Source of the DNA: Orobanche coerulescens
Taxonomy: Eukaryota > Streptophyta > Magnoliopsida > Lamiales > Orobanchaceae
Direction of reading: 5' to 3'
NCBI GenBank assembly: GCA_033398695.1
Contig: CM065806.1
Coordinates: 43,301,001 to 43,365,000, forward strand
Length of the DNA stretch: 64,000 bases
In this document: positions 1-11,231 of the stretch, in pieces
How the letters are laid out: every line of letters begins with the position of its first letter
Position numbering within the stretch: the first letter of the stretch is position 1
Position numbers and translations under genes: made by a program
Notes under the pieces: generated by a model
What the model was told of the DNA's origin: nothing
Seen by the model: only the letters and a program-made list of their open reading frames with translations
Database searches by the model: none

Positions 1-665
1 AAATACATGACCATTTGACATGACTACATTAAATCATGAGGTTTACAATGTTAGGAAAATTTCAAAACACTACATTGAAATGTTCGTAATTCGGCCCGGA
101 AATATTACATGCCGGGGATTCTGCGCCAGAACCTACCACGCTAAAAACCATTTAAAAATCATTTCAAAATATGCCAAAAAGCCGATGACGGTAGCATTTT
201 CCAAAACTTACAAAATCATTTGTAAAATATTAAATACCGTCATAAAAATACCGTTAAGATGTGCAAGACTAAAATGCCAAAATGTCAAGAGTCATTTCAA
301 AATACTCACGCAGCGGATAAAATTAACACTCAAAGATTTATCCTACTGAAATGCAAAAATCGATAAATATGTTCGACTACCGAAGTATACTACATTACCA
401 TTCTGACTCGAACCGTATATGCAGGTGATATCGTAAAACAATATAATCTCTAACAAGTTCAAACCCTAGGTTCACGTTAAGCACAATATAATCAAATAGG
501 TATATAAGGGGACTTACGATTCGGGAGGCTTACCATCACGGATTGCTTGAAGATGATGTTGGAACCACGATACTAATCACAACTCTGACGCGCGCGACTT
601 ACACAAGACATGGACTTGACCCCACGGCCTAGGTTTTTCGCAAACCTAAGCTCTGATACCATATT
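1..665 (-). mobile_element. Leader (5' internal part) of minus-strand gypsy element
   Basis: Read on the minus strand, this follows a primer binding site at 645-661 and an LTR that starts at 4083. It is the untranslated leader of a Ty3-gypsy element whose coding part lies beyond the left edge. No gag motif is visible, and the open frame at 20-349 has no recognisable domain. Positions 569-581 are complementary to 979-991 in the LTR (see findings). The start of this leader resembles the leader at 62415 onward, so both belong to related families. Confidence 0.7.
645..661 (-). other. Primer binding site (initiator Met tRNA type)
   Basis: On the minus strand the sequence reads TGGTATCAGAGCTTAGG, the classic plant LTR-retrotransposon primer site matching the 3' end of initiator methionine tRNA. 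It lies 4 bases after the LTR end (TGTTACA at 666). This fixes both the orientation and the LTR boundary. Confidence 0.85.
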
Positions 666-978
666 TGTAACACCCCCAGAATACATCCGTAAATGTTACA
701 CGTCGTAGGCCCTTCTTACAAGGATCTACAAGGCTAAACTCTACTAGACTACAAAATGATTGACTGACCGGGGTCAATCTAAATACAATGCAGACCGACA
801 AGGTCATTAAACAATTCAGAAACAAATGAACTTTACATCTCAATGACAAAAATAAACTTGAACACAGAAAAGAACGACAACTCAATTTAATAAATGAAAA
901 CTACACCCATGCAAGGGCGAATACTCGAATGATAGAGAATTACCAACCAAATGAAACAAAAGAAAAGACTGACTCTGG

Positions 979-991
979 TGTGATTAGTATC
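979..991 (-). other. LTR block complementary to leader
   Basis: On the minus strand the LTR reads GATACTAATCACA here. Its reverse complement lies in the leader at 569-581. The same block occurs in the gypsy LTR at 62140-62152 and, shortened, near 10970 in the LTR fragment at 9757-11250. This is inferred to be a conserved RNA element. Confidence 0.5.
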
Positions 992-1070
992 ATTGTCCTC
1001 CATCTCCTTCCCAGCCAATCCGGTGACTGCTCCCGAGCTGCCAACACCTGAGCGCATAACAGGCACCCAC

Positions 1071-1110
1071 CCCCCGAAAACTCGGGGGTTAGCAAACTGG
1101 AATTTTGCTA
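1071..1110 (-). promoter_or_regulatory. Double hairpin in gypsy LTR
   Basis: Two adjacent stem-loops: TAGCAAA / TTTGCTA (1090-1096 with 1104-1110) and CCCCCGA / TCGGGGG (1071-1077 with 1082-1088). Both recur in the same order in the gypsy LTRs at 10846 and 62025. The function is unknown. The position, about 400 bp before the LTR end, would place it in the 5' untranslated RNA if transcription starts after the TATA box. Confidence 0.55.
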
Positions 1111-1394
1111 GTGCAAGTACAAGATATACAACAGTCGTGAAACCTTAACACAAACCACACATTTAAATGGTCAACACAGAATAGCATTACATACACAAGG
1201 TGAAAGATAATCACATTGTCATATTCTCCTTACAGAACATGACACCAATGAAACTTTAAACGAGCCCAAGGAGTCAGAAAAATCCCTTTTTATAAAAGGA
1301 AACGTATTTTGATAAGAAAGTTCGAAAACATTAATATTGACTCGGGCCATGTTGGGGTTTTGAAAATCAAATGGAAATACTTTAGAAAATACTA

Positions 1395-1600
1395 CAAAAG
1401 CTCTCGGGTCCTTGACCCAACATGTGGAAAACAATTTGCAAGAAAACCATTACAACGTTATTCGGGGTCCTTGACCCAAATGATAAAGCACTATCACAAG
1501 CGAATCATTACAATATCTCACGAGGTTCTCGGCCCAATCCAAATAATATCATCACGAGATCAAATCTCAACATCTCACGGGGTCCTCGACCCAATACACA
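1395..1600 (-). repeat. Diverged short tandem repeats in gypsy LTR
   Basis: Four units contain a variant of CGGGGTCCTTGACCCAA, itself a small inverted repeat (GGGTC...GACCC), spaced about 50-65 bp. They lie in the middle of the LTR. The related LTRs carry different tandem repeats at a comparable place (10030-10500 and 61290-61410). Confidence 0.55.
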
Positions 1601-1864
1601 GAATAATCAACACAGTACAATCAAAGGCACAGCCTTTCATTCGACAAATCCTGCTCAAGACCCCTGATTAATTAACCCTCGGAGATCTCGTCAAATATCC
1701 TTGGTTAATTAACCCTGACACCAACATTTAAAACAAGTTGGAACGAACTCCAGAAAACATGAATCGCGGTCTACATCAAGACCAACATTTAAAGCAAGTT
1801 GCAAAGATTTAAATTTGGAAAATCATTTGGTAACGGGGTCTTAGCTATCACTCGAATATCCGTT

Positions 1865-2090
1865 ACCAATAAGCCTGCCAGGCGCCTCCCTTGCACACCT
1901 GTGTACCGGCGTTCACTCCACTATATTGGCCGCCCATTGCACATGTCACCGCGCCGGCGTTCACTCCCATAGGAGCCGCCCCTTGCTCGCGCATTAAGTA
2001 ACACCGGTGTTCACCAATCATATGGAGCCGCTCATTGCAGCGTACATCTGGCCGGAGTGCACGCCCCGCCCTCAGAGGTACCCGGATATG
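1865..2090 (-). repeat. About 60-bp tandem repeat in gypsy LTR
   Basis: Three to four diverged units share GGCGTTCACTCC and GCCGCCCATTGCA-like cores. The block is GC-rich against an AT-rich surround. No coding function is apparent. Confidence 0.5.
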
Positions 2091-2760
2091 ACGTCTCTCA
2101 TAACAAGTATTCACATTATTACAAACACCAAACACACAGTCAACCGTTGCAACAATTATCAAATCAGTTCATCAATTCACATAATTTATTCGCCAGTACG
2201 CAATTACGCAAAATAAACAACAACTCGCACGTTATTCATCAAGACTTAGCACATTAGGCCTTCAACACTATCAATCAATACTACATAAATATCCTTATAT
2301 CGTAACTCAACCGAGAATACAAACATTACCATATTACCTCTATAAATATTATTCGTACTTTAGTCTAAGTTGAGTACGTCGACTAATATTGGTATGAATC
2401 ACCCAACATTTATCTCCATATGTATATTTATATACATATACATATATCTATACATATATCCACGCATATCTATATATATAATATAAATGCAGATATTCAT
2501 AACATGATTCATACACTTCAGCAACAATGATTTCACGTAATTATAATTCGTATATCAAGGTACTTGCCTTGGTAATCTCTCGCGAATACTCCGGAAATAC
2601 AGTTGATTGGAACAATCCGGAACTCCAACGGAAACGACGATCGGGAAGGCTCAACACTAGATTATCATAGGAAATTCGTCCTTAATATCCTATCATTAAA
2701 TAAACAATCAATCACACGAGGAAAAGCATAAAAAGATGGCCGAACCCTAACTGTTCTCTT

Positions 2761-2938
2761 CGTAACGTACGTTACACACATACGTAACGTACGTTACGTC
2801 TGCACGTTAGCGCACGTAAGCTACAAGGATTAGCGCACGCTAAGCATACATTGGACAGTTCTTCTCAGTTCAGACGACTGCCTTGCCTGAGGGTATAACG
2901 TACGTAATGCATAGATCTTAACGTACGTTATTCACACA
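2761..2938 (-). repeat. Palindrome array, downstream block
   Basis: Several copies of palindromic 12-14-mers of the types GTAACGTACGTTAC and TTAGCGCACGCTAA are separated by 10-40 bp. On the minus strand this block lies downstream of the TATA box at 3527-3534, unlike the main array at 3550-3930. Confidence 0.65.
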
Positions 2939-3526
2939 TATCATACTCATGTGAATCAGAATAACCCTATGGTGTTGATGTCTACGAATTCCCGGTTAAT
3001 CCTCCCATCATAAGACTTACTCCAAATCTCGATTATAGATCCTCAAAGGTAGTTTGGAAAATCTAAGGTTGTTATCAACATTAAGTCTATGATCATTATG
3101 GAAACACCATACAATACAGTTTATTAATCTCAGAAAATTTCCTTACTTGATCATCATAATAAGAATCGGATTATAACGTTCTTAACTAGGGTAACTAAAA
3201 CATGAACATTACAACTTCCAAAAACATGGTGTTCGGATAAAAATTATCTATGGAGCTTAATAATCCCGGTGGTATGTTCATAACATCCTTAAGAACACGA
3301 ATTCAAGGTTGAGGTAGCATTAACATACCTTAATATGAAAGAAACGCAGAGACAAGAGGTAGCATCCAACTCCGATTGCTTGAATGTCAATCCAAGATGT
3401 TTCGTAACTTAAATGATCGAGTTTATGTGATCTATAGGTGTTTTAGAGGGCTGGAGACCCTCTAGAAATGAAGGAAAACGAAGTACAAGTGAAAGGGACG
3501 AAGTGAAATGAAATGGGGTGTTGTCC

Positions 3527-3534
3527 ATATATAT
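3527..3534 (-). promoter_or_regulatory. Putative TATA box of gypsy LTR
   Basis: TATATATA on the minus strand lies about 16 bp past the palindrome array at 3550-3930. The same array-TATA order is seen in the LTRs at 30618, 58900 and 60325, which supports this as the U3 promoter. The start site is not established. Confidence 0.5.
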
Positions 3535-3549
3535 AATATCTTGAGCTTT

Positions 3550-3930
3550 ACGTACGTTAGCCTTAGCCATTTACGTACGTAATCGACTTACCGCACGCTA
3601 CCATTCGATCTTAGCGTACGCTATCGTTCACGGATAGCTTACTGTCTCGTTCTGTAATAGCTTACGTACGTTACACCCTACTCATTACGTACGTAAGCTA
3701 CACACATTAGCGTACGCTAGTTACAAATCTTAGCGTACGTTAACACCCGTTGACCCCAAAACTGTCTAGGTTCATCCGCGGGAATCTTTCCGAGCCCCAC
3801 CACCAGCCGTCCATGTGCTAGCCATCCTGTTCAGTTATTGACCTTCTTACGTACGCTACGTCTAGCTCATAGCGTACACTATCTCCAGTTCATAACGTAC
3901 GTTACGCTTACCGGTTACCGTGCGTTACGA
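3550..3930 (-). repeat. Palindrome array upstream of TATA box
   Basis: About ten imperfect palindromes with cores TTACGTACGTAA, TAGCGTACGCTA or TAACGTACGTTA are separated by 15-40 bp of unrelated sequence. The cores are conserved while the spacers differ. This suggests reiterated protein-binding sites in the U3 region rather than a simple satellite. Confidence 0.7.
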
Positions 3931-4083
3931 CGTAGTTGCATGCGAATGATCAAAAGTTGGTATTATAATGCAGGAGGATACGAATACGGAAACGATCATA
4001 CTTCGATTATTGATAACACAAATTCAGGTAATACAGGGTTCAAATACGGACGAAAATACCCAACAATTTATCCGGATATTACA

Positions 4084-4717
4084 GATGGCCGCGATGCAAC
4101 GCAATCTCGACGACATGAAGGCGCTCATGGAGTTCGGGGCAGGCGCGAAGAACAAGATCGCCGAGCCGAGCGAGCCGCTCGCGGTCCACATCGAGCTCGC
4201 CCCCGTGCAGCACAAGATCGCTCCCCCGCAAACACCTTTGTACGAGGGAAGATCAGACCCCGAAACACACCTGAACAAGTTCAACATCTACATGGCCGAG
4301 TGTGGGGCATCAGATGCGACCAGGTGCCGAATGTTCCCTCTGACGCTGGATGACCTTGCCCACAGGTGGTACACCTCGTTGCCGCCTCGGTCCATCGGCT
4401 CCTTTAACCAACTGGCGACCGACTTCACAGCGTACTTCGCCACCAGGGTCACTCGGCCAGAAGGTCCCCATCGCATGATGCGAATCAAGCAAGGGGAAGA
4501 AAAGTACGACTCGGACTACATCGACCGGGTAGACGAGATCATCCTCAACGGCGAACCCATAAGCGATGAGATCGCCCTCTACACGGTCCTAGGAGGATTC
4601 CATGGTCTTTCGCCTATGTTCAGGCATCTTACAAAGGACCAACCCTCGACCTACGCGATCTTCCGAGCTAAGGCCGCAGACTTTCTGGCCAGGCAAAGGT
4701 TTCTTCTTAGCCTATGA
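4084..4717 (+). pseudogene. Retrotransposon gag, C-terminal fragment (T1)
   Basis: This matches the C-terminal half of the intact 409-residue gag at 15673-16902. It contains the gypsy-type gag core around AHRWYTSLPPRSIGSFNQLA and ends LARQRFLLSL. The open frame extends artificially upstream into the gypsy LTR, so its first roughly 40 residues are not gag. Gag proteins form the particle that packages element RNA. This fragment has lost its N-terminus and is presumed non-functional. Confidence 0.8.
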
Positions 4718-5533
4718 GCAGCGCAATCGGCGCCCGAGCGACGATCTCCAGCCCGATCGCCGGTATAAACCTATGAATAACGCGATCGGCAGCCTAGCGA
4801 CGATCGCCAGTCTTCCAGCCCGATCGCCATTATCAATCACCATACAGCCATGGTCCTGGTAGTCGATGGAACCGGCTGCTTCGGCCATGCAAGGTCCCTT
4901 TGGGCCAAGATCGACCGCCCTTCGTTTAAATACGAGGCCGGCGTAGTCTGAGGGACCTCCAAAACTAATTGGTGAACCCGATCGCCCGCCCTCACAGGTT
5001 CATCATCTAACATGGTGAACCCAGAAAATGCGACGCATCACTACCCCTGTCTCAACGTACACCGTCGAGGTTCGCCATCTTCATGGCGGGCCGAGGTGGA
5101 AGCAGAGCTAACAAGCCGTAGAAGTGGAGTTGATTAATTCGACGACGCCCCACGCAAGGACTCCTCTAGACCAAGACCGCACGCCCTTCGTTTAAATACG
5201 AGGCGAGGCACAGCCTAATAGAGGACCCTCACAATAAAATGAGTCATGAGACAGTCAATGTCGTTCGCGCACAAGGCACGATCATGGAGTCGGTCCATCG
5301 AACTCCGCAACTGTGCACGGTTCCTCAGCGACGAAACAATCAAGTTTCTACGAGGGATCGGCCAATGTTGTTTTTTGCAGGTACAAGACCGAAAGATAGC
5401 TAGCCAATCGACCGGACTGCCCAAGTCCGAATCCAGAGTCAGCTTAGCGGATCGCCCGTCCTCATCCTACACGATCGCCAGCAAGAACCACCTCGCCCCA
5501 TGTCTTCAACATCGGAGCAAGCTGTGGGGAAAT
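4084..5533 (+). mobile_element. Internal remnant of gag-only retrotransposon, copy T1
   Basis: This is the gag C-terminal half (4084-4717) followed by the non-coding 3' internal region, matching 7270-8724 of the next copy almost base for base. It was cut at 4083 by the gypsy insertion, and its left half is off-window. After gag there is no protease, integrase or reverse transcriptase. The 3' part holds two copies of a CGTTTAAATACGAGG block. It ends in a G-rich tract directly before LTR A. Confidence 0.8.
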
Positions 5534-6565
5534 TGTTGTGTCGAGAATTATACTCTTCAACCGGCGATCGCCTCAGAGATCGGGCGACCTAGCCATAGCC
5601 GAACAGTCGAGATATATCGACCGACCGAAGGTCCCAGGACAAGTCCCGGTGCCGAGCGATCGACATCTAAGACGATCGTCTCTCGGTACTTAGCGATCGA
5701 CTCCTGGTGGACGACTAGCAGACGATCGCCTCTCAGCTCTTGCCGATCGACCCTTGGGGACCGACCGATGCCGACCTCTGCTGACCGACCATTGACGATC
5801 GCCTCATGCCGATCGAAGCCGATGACCATCCAGTCGGCAAAGGCCGAAGCTCAGGACAACCCACGTGCAGAGCCGAGACAAGATCTGCATTTCACGGATC
5901 GTTGACCACAGCCTGTCAGCATCTTTCCACCAGCCGACAGGACCGCCGAAAGGTGTAAGTAGGACCGCCTGTGACAGCAACTCCGGACGCGTGCTGGCTC
6001 CTCATTGGACCGCACAAGCTGGCTGCCGGACGCAGCCTTGGACTTTAGGCAGACATCCCATGTGACCTAAAGACGATCGCCCCATTACTATATTGGACGA
6101 AAGGCGATCGCCCGCCAGGAAACAAGGCTTCTCAGCCCCTATAAATAGAAGGCTCCCTGCTCTGGTCCAATAGCTCTGGCATTCTCGCTATTCACGCATA
6201 ATACAGAAGCAATACACACAACTTGGCTCTCCTACTCTTGGCAACAGCTATCTCTCAGTTTCTTCTTCTCTCTCAGCCTCTCTCACACAGAAGACGATCG
6301 GCCGAGAGAAAGAACACCGAAGCTTCTCTCAAGAGCTGGATAATAGGATCTTTTTACACTCATTGTACTTAGATTCTCACATTAATACTTGTATCCATGA
6401 ATATTTGTATTAATAACATCTCGCGAGAGCATTCAAGCCCGGGCCTAACAAACCCGGCAAATCTTGTGTTATTCACACCCCCTCGGAAGTGCTCCCGCAA
6501 CCTTGTCTGTTGTCCGTCCATACCAGCAGTATTTCTTCTTCGGATAAATATTTCGGGCAATAACA
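5534..6565 (+). mobile_element. LTR A of gag-only element (shared between T1 and T2)
   Basis: It starts TGTTGTGTCGAG and ends CAATAACA, 1032 bp, the same length as LTR B. The internal region of T1 precedes it and the internal region of T2 follows. It therefore serves as both 3' LTR of T1 and 5' LTR of T2, the signature of a tandem array. It is rich in CGATCG. A TATA box lies at 6140-6147. Confidence 0.85.
6140..6147 (+). promoter_or_regulatory. TATA box in LTR A
   Basis: TATAAATA sits in a context (CCCCTATAAATAGAAGG) repeated in every LTR of this family: 9331, 20194 and 23527 on plus, and 12959, 14090 and 17464 on minus. It is the likely U3 promoter. Confidence 0.65.
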
Positions 6566-6694
6566 ATTGGCGCTAGAAGGAGGGCATCTAACCCTCAATT
6601 TTTTAATTCCTACCGTCTCGAAGAACACTCACTGTACTCCGAGGCATATACCTGAAGAAACACTCACTGTTCTTCAGAGAAAGCTTTCAGAATC

Positions 6695-7908
6695 ATGTCT
6701 TTCGCCTCCGCGTCGAAGAAAGTCGCCGGCCAGCCCGCCAGACGCCTCGTTCCGTCGTAGTCCGAGCTACAACCGATGGCGGAGGGTAGCCGCCGCGGTC
6801 CGAGACGCTCGATCCCGCCCTTGAGGTCCGACCCAAGTCTCTTACTCGATCAGTTCCAAACCGCGGAACAGATCGAGGAGGCCATGGCCGTCCTACAGGA
6901 GCGACGGAGTGCTCTCGATGCGCCTCCCGCTATCACCCCCTCGGCCATCCGACGGAGGACCAAACGAAAGTTCAAGGCGTTGCTGACCGAGCGATCGCCA
7001 AGAGGCTCCCGTTCGCAGGGAGAGGCGCCGCACCGGCACCTCGGTTTCGATCGCCTAAGAACGACCCATCTTGGCGACCGGCACCCGGCCTCACCACGAG
7101 ACGACGGAGTTCAAGTCCGTCACCGGGAGCTCGGCCTATCCAACTCACGTAAGGCACCGTCAGCCTGCCTCCTCGCCAAATAGCCGAGGTCGGCAGCAGC
7201 GAAGTCAGGAGATCGGTACACGATCGCCTCGGTTCCCGCTCCAAGAGCCGATCCACGAGCGACCATGCTACAGCGATGGCCGCGATGCAACACCAGCTTG
7301 ACGACATGAAGGCGCTCATGGATTCCGGGGCAGGCGCCAAGAACAAGATCGCTGAGCCGAGCGAGCCGCTCGCGGTCCACATCGAGCTCGCCCCCGTGCA
7401 GCACAAGATCGCTCCCCCGCAAACACCTTTGTACGAGGGGAGATCAGACCCCGAAACACACCTGAACAAGTTCAACATCTACATGGCCGAGTGTGGGGCA
7501 TCAGACGCGACCAGGTGCCGAATGTTCCCTATGACGCTGAACGACCTTGCCCACAGGTGGTACACCTCGTTGCCGCCTCGGTCCATCGGCTCCTTTAACC
7601 AACTGGCGACCGACTTCACAGCGTACTTCGCCACCAGAGTCGCTCGGACAGAAGGTCCCCATCGCATGATGCGAATCAAGCAAGGGGAAGAAGAGTCCGA
7701 CTCGGACTACATCGACCGGGTAGACGAGATCATCCTCAACGGCGAACCCATAAACTATGAGATCGCCCTCTACACGGTCCTAGGAGGATTCCATGGTCTT
7801 TCGCCTATGTTCAGGCATCTTACGAAGGACCAACCCTCGACCTACATGATCTTCCGAGCTAAGGCCGCAGACTTTCTGGCGAGGCAAAGGTTTCTTCTTA
7901 GCCTATGA
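6695..7908 (+). pseudogene. Broken gag of T2
   Basis: It starts at an ATG after the leader, in the same context as the intact copy (MSFASASKK against MSSASASKK). An in-frame stop lies about 22 codons in. A frame change occurs around 7040-7180. The C-terminal half is open from 7276 to 7908. The central gypsy-type gag core is preserved, and no zinc knuckle is seen at the C-terminus. It is probably not translated in full. Confidence 0.8.
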
Positions 7909-8724
7909 GCAGCGCGATTGGCGCCCGAGCGACGATCTCCAGCCCGATCGCCGATATCAACCTATGAATAACGCGATCGGCAGCCTAGTGAAGATCGCCT
8001 GTCTTCCAGCCCGATCGCCATTATCAATCAGCATACAGCCATGGTCCTGGTAGTCGATGGAACCGGCTGCTTCGGCCATGCAAGGTCCCTTTGGGCCAAG
8101 ATCGCCCGCCCTTCGTTTAAATACGAGGCCGGCGTAGTCTGAGGGACCTCCAAAACTAATTGGTGAACCCGATCGCCCGCCCTCACAGGTTCATCATCTA
8201 ACATGGTGAACCCAGAAAATGCGACGCATCACTACCCCTGTCTCAACGTACACCGTCGAGGTTCGCCATCTTCATGGCGGGCCGAGGTGGAAGCAGAGCT
8301 AACAAGCCGCGGAAGTGGAGTTGATTAATCCGACGACGCCCCACGCAAGGACTCCTCTAGACCAAGACCGCACGCCCTTAGTTTAAATACGAGGCGAGGC
8401 GCAGCCTAACAGAGGACCCTCACAATAAAATGAGTCACGAGACAGTCAATGTCGTTCGCGCACAAGACACGGTCATGGAGTCAGTCCATCGAACTCCGCG
8501 ACTGTGCACGGTTCCTCAGCGACGAAACAATCAAGTTTCTACGAGGGATCGGACAATGTTGTTTTTTGCAGGTACAAGACCGAAAGATAGCTAGCCAATC
8601 GACCGGACCGCCCAAGTCCGAATCCAAAGTCACCTCAGCGGATCGCCCGTCCTCATCCTACACGATCTCCAGCAAGAACCACCTCGCCCCATGTCTTCAA
8701 CATCGGAGCAAGCTATGGGGCAAT

Positions 8725-9756
8725 TGTTGTGTCAAGAATTATACTCTCCGACCGGCGATTTCCTCAGAGATCGGGCTACCTAGCCATAGCCGAACAGCCG
8801 AGATAGATCGACCGACCGAAGGTCCCAGGACAAGTCCCGGTGCCGAGCAATCGACATCTAAGACGATCGTATCTCGGTACTTGGCGATCGACTCCTGGTG
8901 GCCGACTAGAAGACGATCGCCTCTCAGCTCTTGCCGATCGACCCTTGGGGACCGACCGATGCCGACCTCTGGTGACCGACCATTGACGATCGCCTCATGC
9001 CGATCGAAGCCGATGATCATCCAGTCGGCAAAGGACGAAGCTCAGGACAACCCACGTGCAGAGCCGAGACAAGATCCGCATTTCACGGATCGTTGACCAC
9101 AGCCTGTCAGCATCTTTCCACCAGCCGACAGGACCGCCGAAAGGTGTCAGTAGGACCGCCTGTGACCGCAACTCCGGACACGTGCTGGCTCCTCATTGGA
9201 CCGCACAAGCTGGCTGCCGGCCGCAGCCTTGGACTTTAGGCAGACAACCCATGTGACCTAAAGACGATCGCCCCATTATTATATTGGACGAAAGACGATC
9301 GCCCGCCAGGAAACAAGGCTTCTCAGCCCCTATAAATAGAAGGCTCCCTGCTCTGGTCCAATGACTCTGGCATTCTCGCTATTCACGCATAATACAGAAG
9401 CAATACACACAACTTGGCTCTCCTACTCTTGGCAACAGCTATCTCTCGGTTTCTTCTTCTCTCTCAGCCTCTCTCACATAGAAGACGATCGGCCGAGAGC
9501 AAGAACACCGAAACTTCGCTCAAGAGCTGGATAATAGGAACTTTTTACACTCATTGTACTAAGATTCTCACATTAATACTTGTATCCACGAATATTTGTA
9601 TTAATAACATCTCGCGAGATCATTCAATCCCGGGCCTAACAAACCCGGCAAATCTTGTGTTATTCACACCCCCTCGGAAGTGCTCCCGCAACCTTGTTTT
9701 TTGTCCGTCCATTCCAGCAGTATTTCATCTTCGGATAAATATTTCGGGCAACAACA
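8725..9756 (+). mobile_element. LTR B of gag-only element
   Basis: It starts TGTTGTGTCAAG and ends GGGCAACAACA, 1032 bp, highly similar to LTR A, with a TATA box at 9331-9338. The purine-rich stretch ending CTATGGGGCAAT directly before it is the likely polypurine tract. Confidence 0.85.
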
Positions 9757-10029
9757 TAGTGTTATATCAGTATACGTGTTAGGCGTTGTGCCATTTGTGC
9801 AGGAATGCGACGTACATATGGGATGGTTGTACACTTGGTTGTGCAATGTATTGTGTACCGAACGTGTGTTATGTTGGTTATGTGTCGTGGATTGACGATA
9901 GTTGTTGCGAGTGTTGAGATTGTGTTATGTGCGTGTGATGTACGATTTTGTGGTGATCAATATGATTGATTAATTGTGCTCATTGTTGTATGTAATGTGA
10001 ATGTGAATATGTATATGTGTGTGACCGCT

Positions 10030-10500
10030 AAGTTCACTCGTGTTGGTTCGACGGGACCTACGAGGATTCGTGGCAGTGGACTACGGGGTCAGAACTTAGT
10101 GAGGTACTGAGGTCCAATCGTGCTGGTCTGACGAGGCCTACGATAACGCATGGCAGTGGACCATGAGTTTCGGACACAGTACGTCCAACCGGGTGAGCTC
10201 GACGGGGCTTACGGTGACACGTGGCAGTGGACTACGGTGTCAGGACTGTGTGTGTGATTGTTGTGATTGATATAGTCCGTGCGGGTTGTTAAGCCTACGG
10301 AGACATGTGACAGTGGATCACGGTGTCGGAATTGGTTATGTCTGGTTAATAGTCCGTGTGGGTTGTTGAACCTACGGAGACACGTGACAGTGGATCACGG
10401 TGTCGGAATTGATTATGTTTGTTTAATTGTGCGTGGTGTAGTCCGTGCGGGTTGTTGAACCTACGGAGACACGTGACAGTGGATCACGGTGTCATGAGCA
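10030..10500 (+). repeat. Tandem repeats in gypsy LTR
   Basis: Five to six diverged units share GTGCGGGTTGTTGAACCTACG, GACACGTGACAGTGGA and CACGGTGTCGGA-like segments. The last three units are the most alike. They occupy the mid-LTR position. Confidence 0.7.
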
Positions 10501-10845
10501 TGATTATTTTCAAATCAAAGTTTTGAAAGGAAAAGTTTTATGAAAATGAATGTTGGATCGAGTCCTAAGCTTGAATAAATGTTTCCCGTATTGTAAACTG
10601 CTGAGTCATGAAACAAGATTTGGGTAAAGGCCCTAAAGTTTTTCGAAAGGTTTTGTGAATCATGACTTAAGGTCTTAAAGGTTTTGAAAATCTAAAAATT
10701 CCCGAGATGATAATCTTATTTTCGAATGCTTCATAGCTTATCTTCCCTTGTGAAAACCTCCCGGGAATATTTTGATACTTGATTATTATATTGGATTCAC
10801 GATTATTATTTGCTTGTTACATTTCGTATGATTTGATACTTGCAC

Positions 10846-10890
10846 TAGTAAAACAGTGGAGTTTTACTAACCCCCGAGTAATCGGCGGTG
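10846..10890 (+). promoter_or_regulatory. Double hairpin in gypsy LTR, with compensatory change
   Basis: TAGTAAAAC (10846-10854) pairs with GTTTTACTA (10861-10869) around the loop AGTGGA. The next stem, CCCCCGA with TCGGCGG, has one mismatch. The LTR at 62025 has C at the fourth stem position and G opposite. Here both are changed, to T and A, which keeps the pair. Confidence 0.6.
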
Positions 10891-11231
10891 GATGTGTGTT
10901 TTGCGTCCAGGTACATGTAGATTCAGGTGAGCAGTCACAGGATTGGCACAAGAGGATGACAAGCTGCGATACTAATCATGATTCAAGAGTTGTTTTGATT
11001 TTTGTTGTGATTTCAGATTTGATTTCAGTTTTCCGCTGTATTGTATTTCGACCCCTGTGTGGGTAATGTTATTTAAGTCAGTTTTGTTGATTGGGTTGTG
11101 TGACCTCATCGGTCTGTGTATTCACGTGTAAGTGACCATATCGGTTTGTATCATTTTATTGTTTGACCCTGGATGGGCAAGCATTTGGTTGTTTATGGAT
11201 GTTTAGCCTGGTAGATCCTTGTAGAAAGGGT

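Larger units (their letters stand above)
666..4083 (-). mobile_element. 5' LTR of minus-strand Ty3-gypsy element (about 3.4 kb)
   Basis: On the minus strand it starts TGTAATATCCGG at 4083 and ends GGGGGTGTTACA at 666, directly before the primer site. The start matches those of LTRs at 29825, 58135 and 59659. The end matches the LTR ending at 62414. It contains palindrome arrays, a TATA box, a double hairpin and tandem repeats, listed separately. The insertion point is in the gag of a gag-only element, with GATGG (4084-4088) as one copy of the presumed 5-bp target duplication. The 3' LTR and the other duplication copy are off-window. Confidence 0.8.
5534..9756 (+). mobile_element. Gag-only LTR retrotransposon, copy T2 (TR-GAG type)
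   Basis: Complete LTR-internal-LTR structure of about 4.2 kb: LTR A 5534-6565, internal 6566-8724, LTR B 8725-9756. The primer site region TTGGCGCTAGAAGGAGG follows LTR A. Only a broken gag is encoded, and 7909-8724 is non-coding. The element must use enzymes from another source. TAGTG at 9757-9761 is the right flank; its partner should lie off-window to the left of T1. Confidence 0.85.

Noticed and set aside
20..349. 109-residue open frame at the left edge
   Set aside because: It lies antisense in the gypsy leader with no recognised domain.
5246..5905. Long open frame across the gag-only 3' region and LTR (also 8449-9096)
   Set aside because: It crosses the internal-LTR boundary, is rich in Arg/Ser from CGATCG translation, and is broken in other copies.
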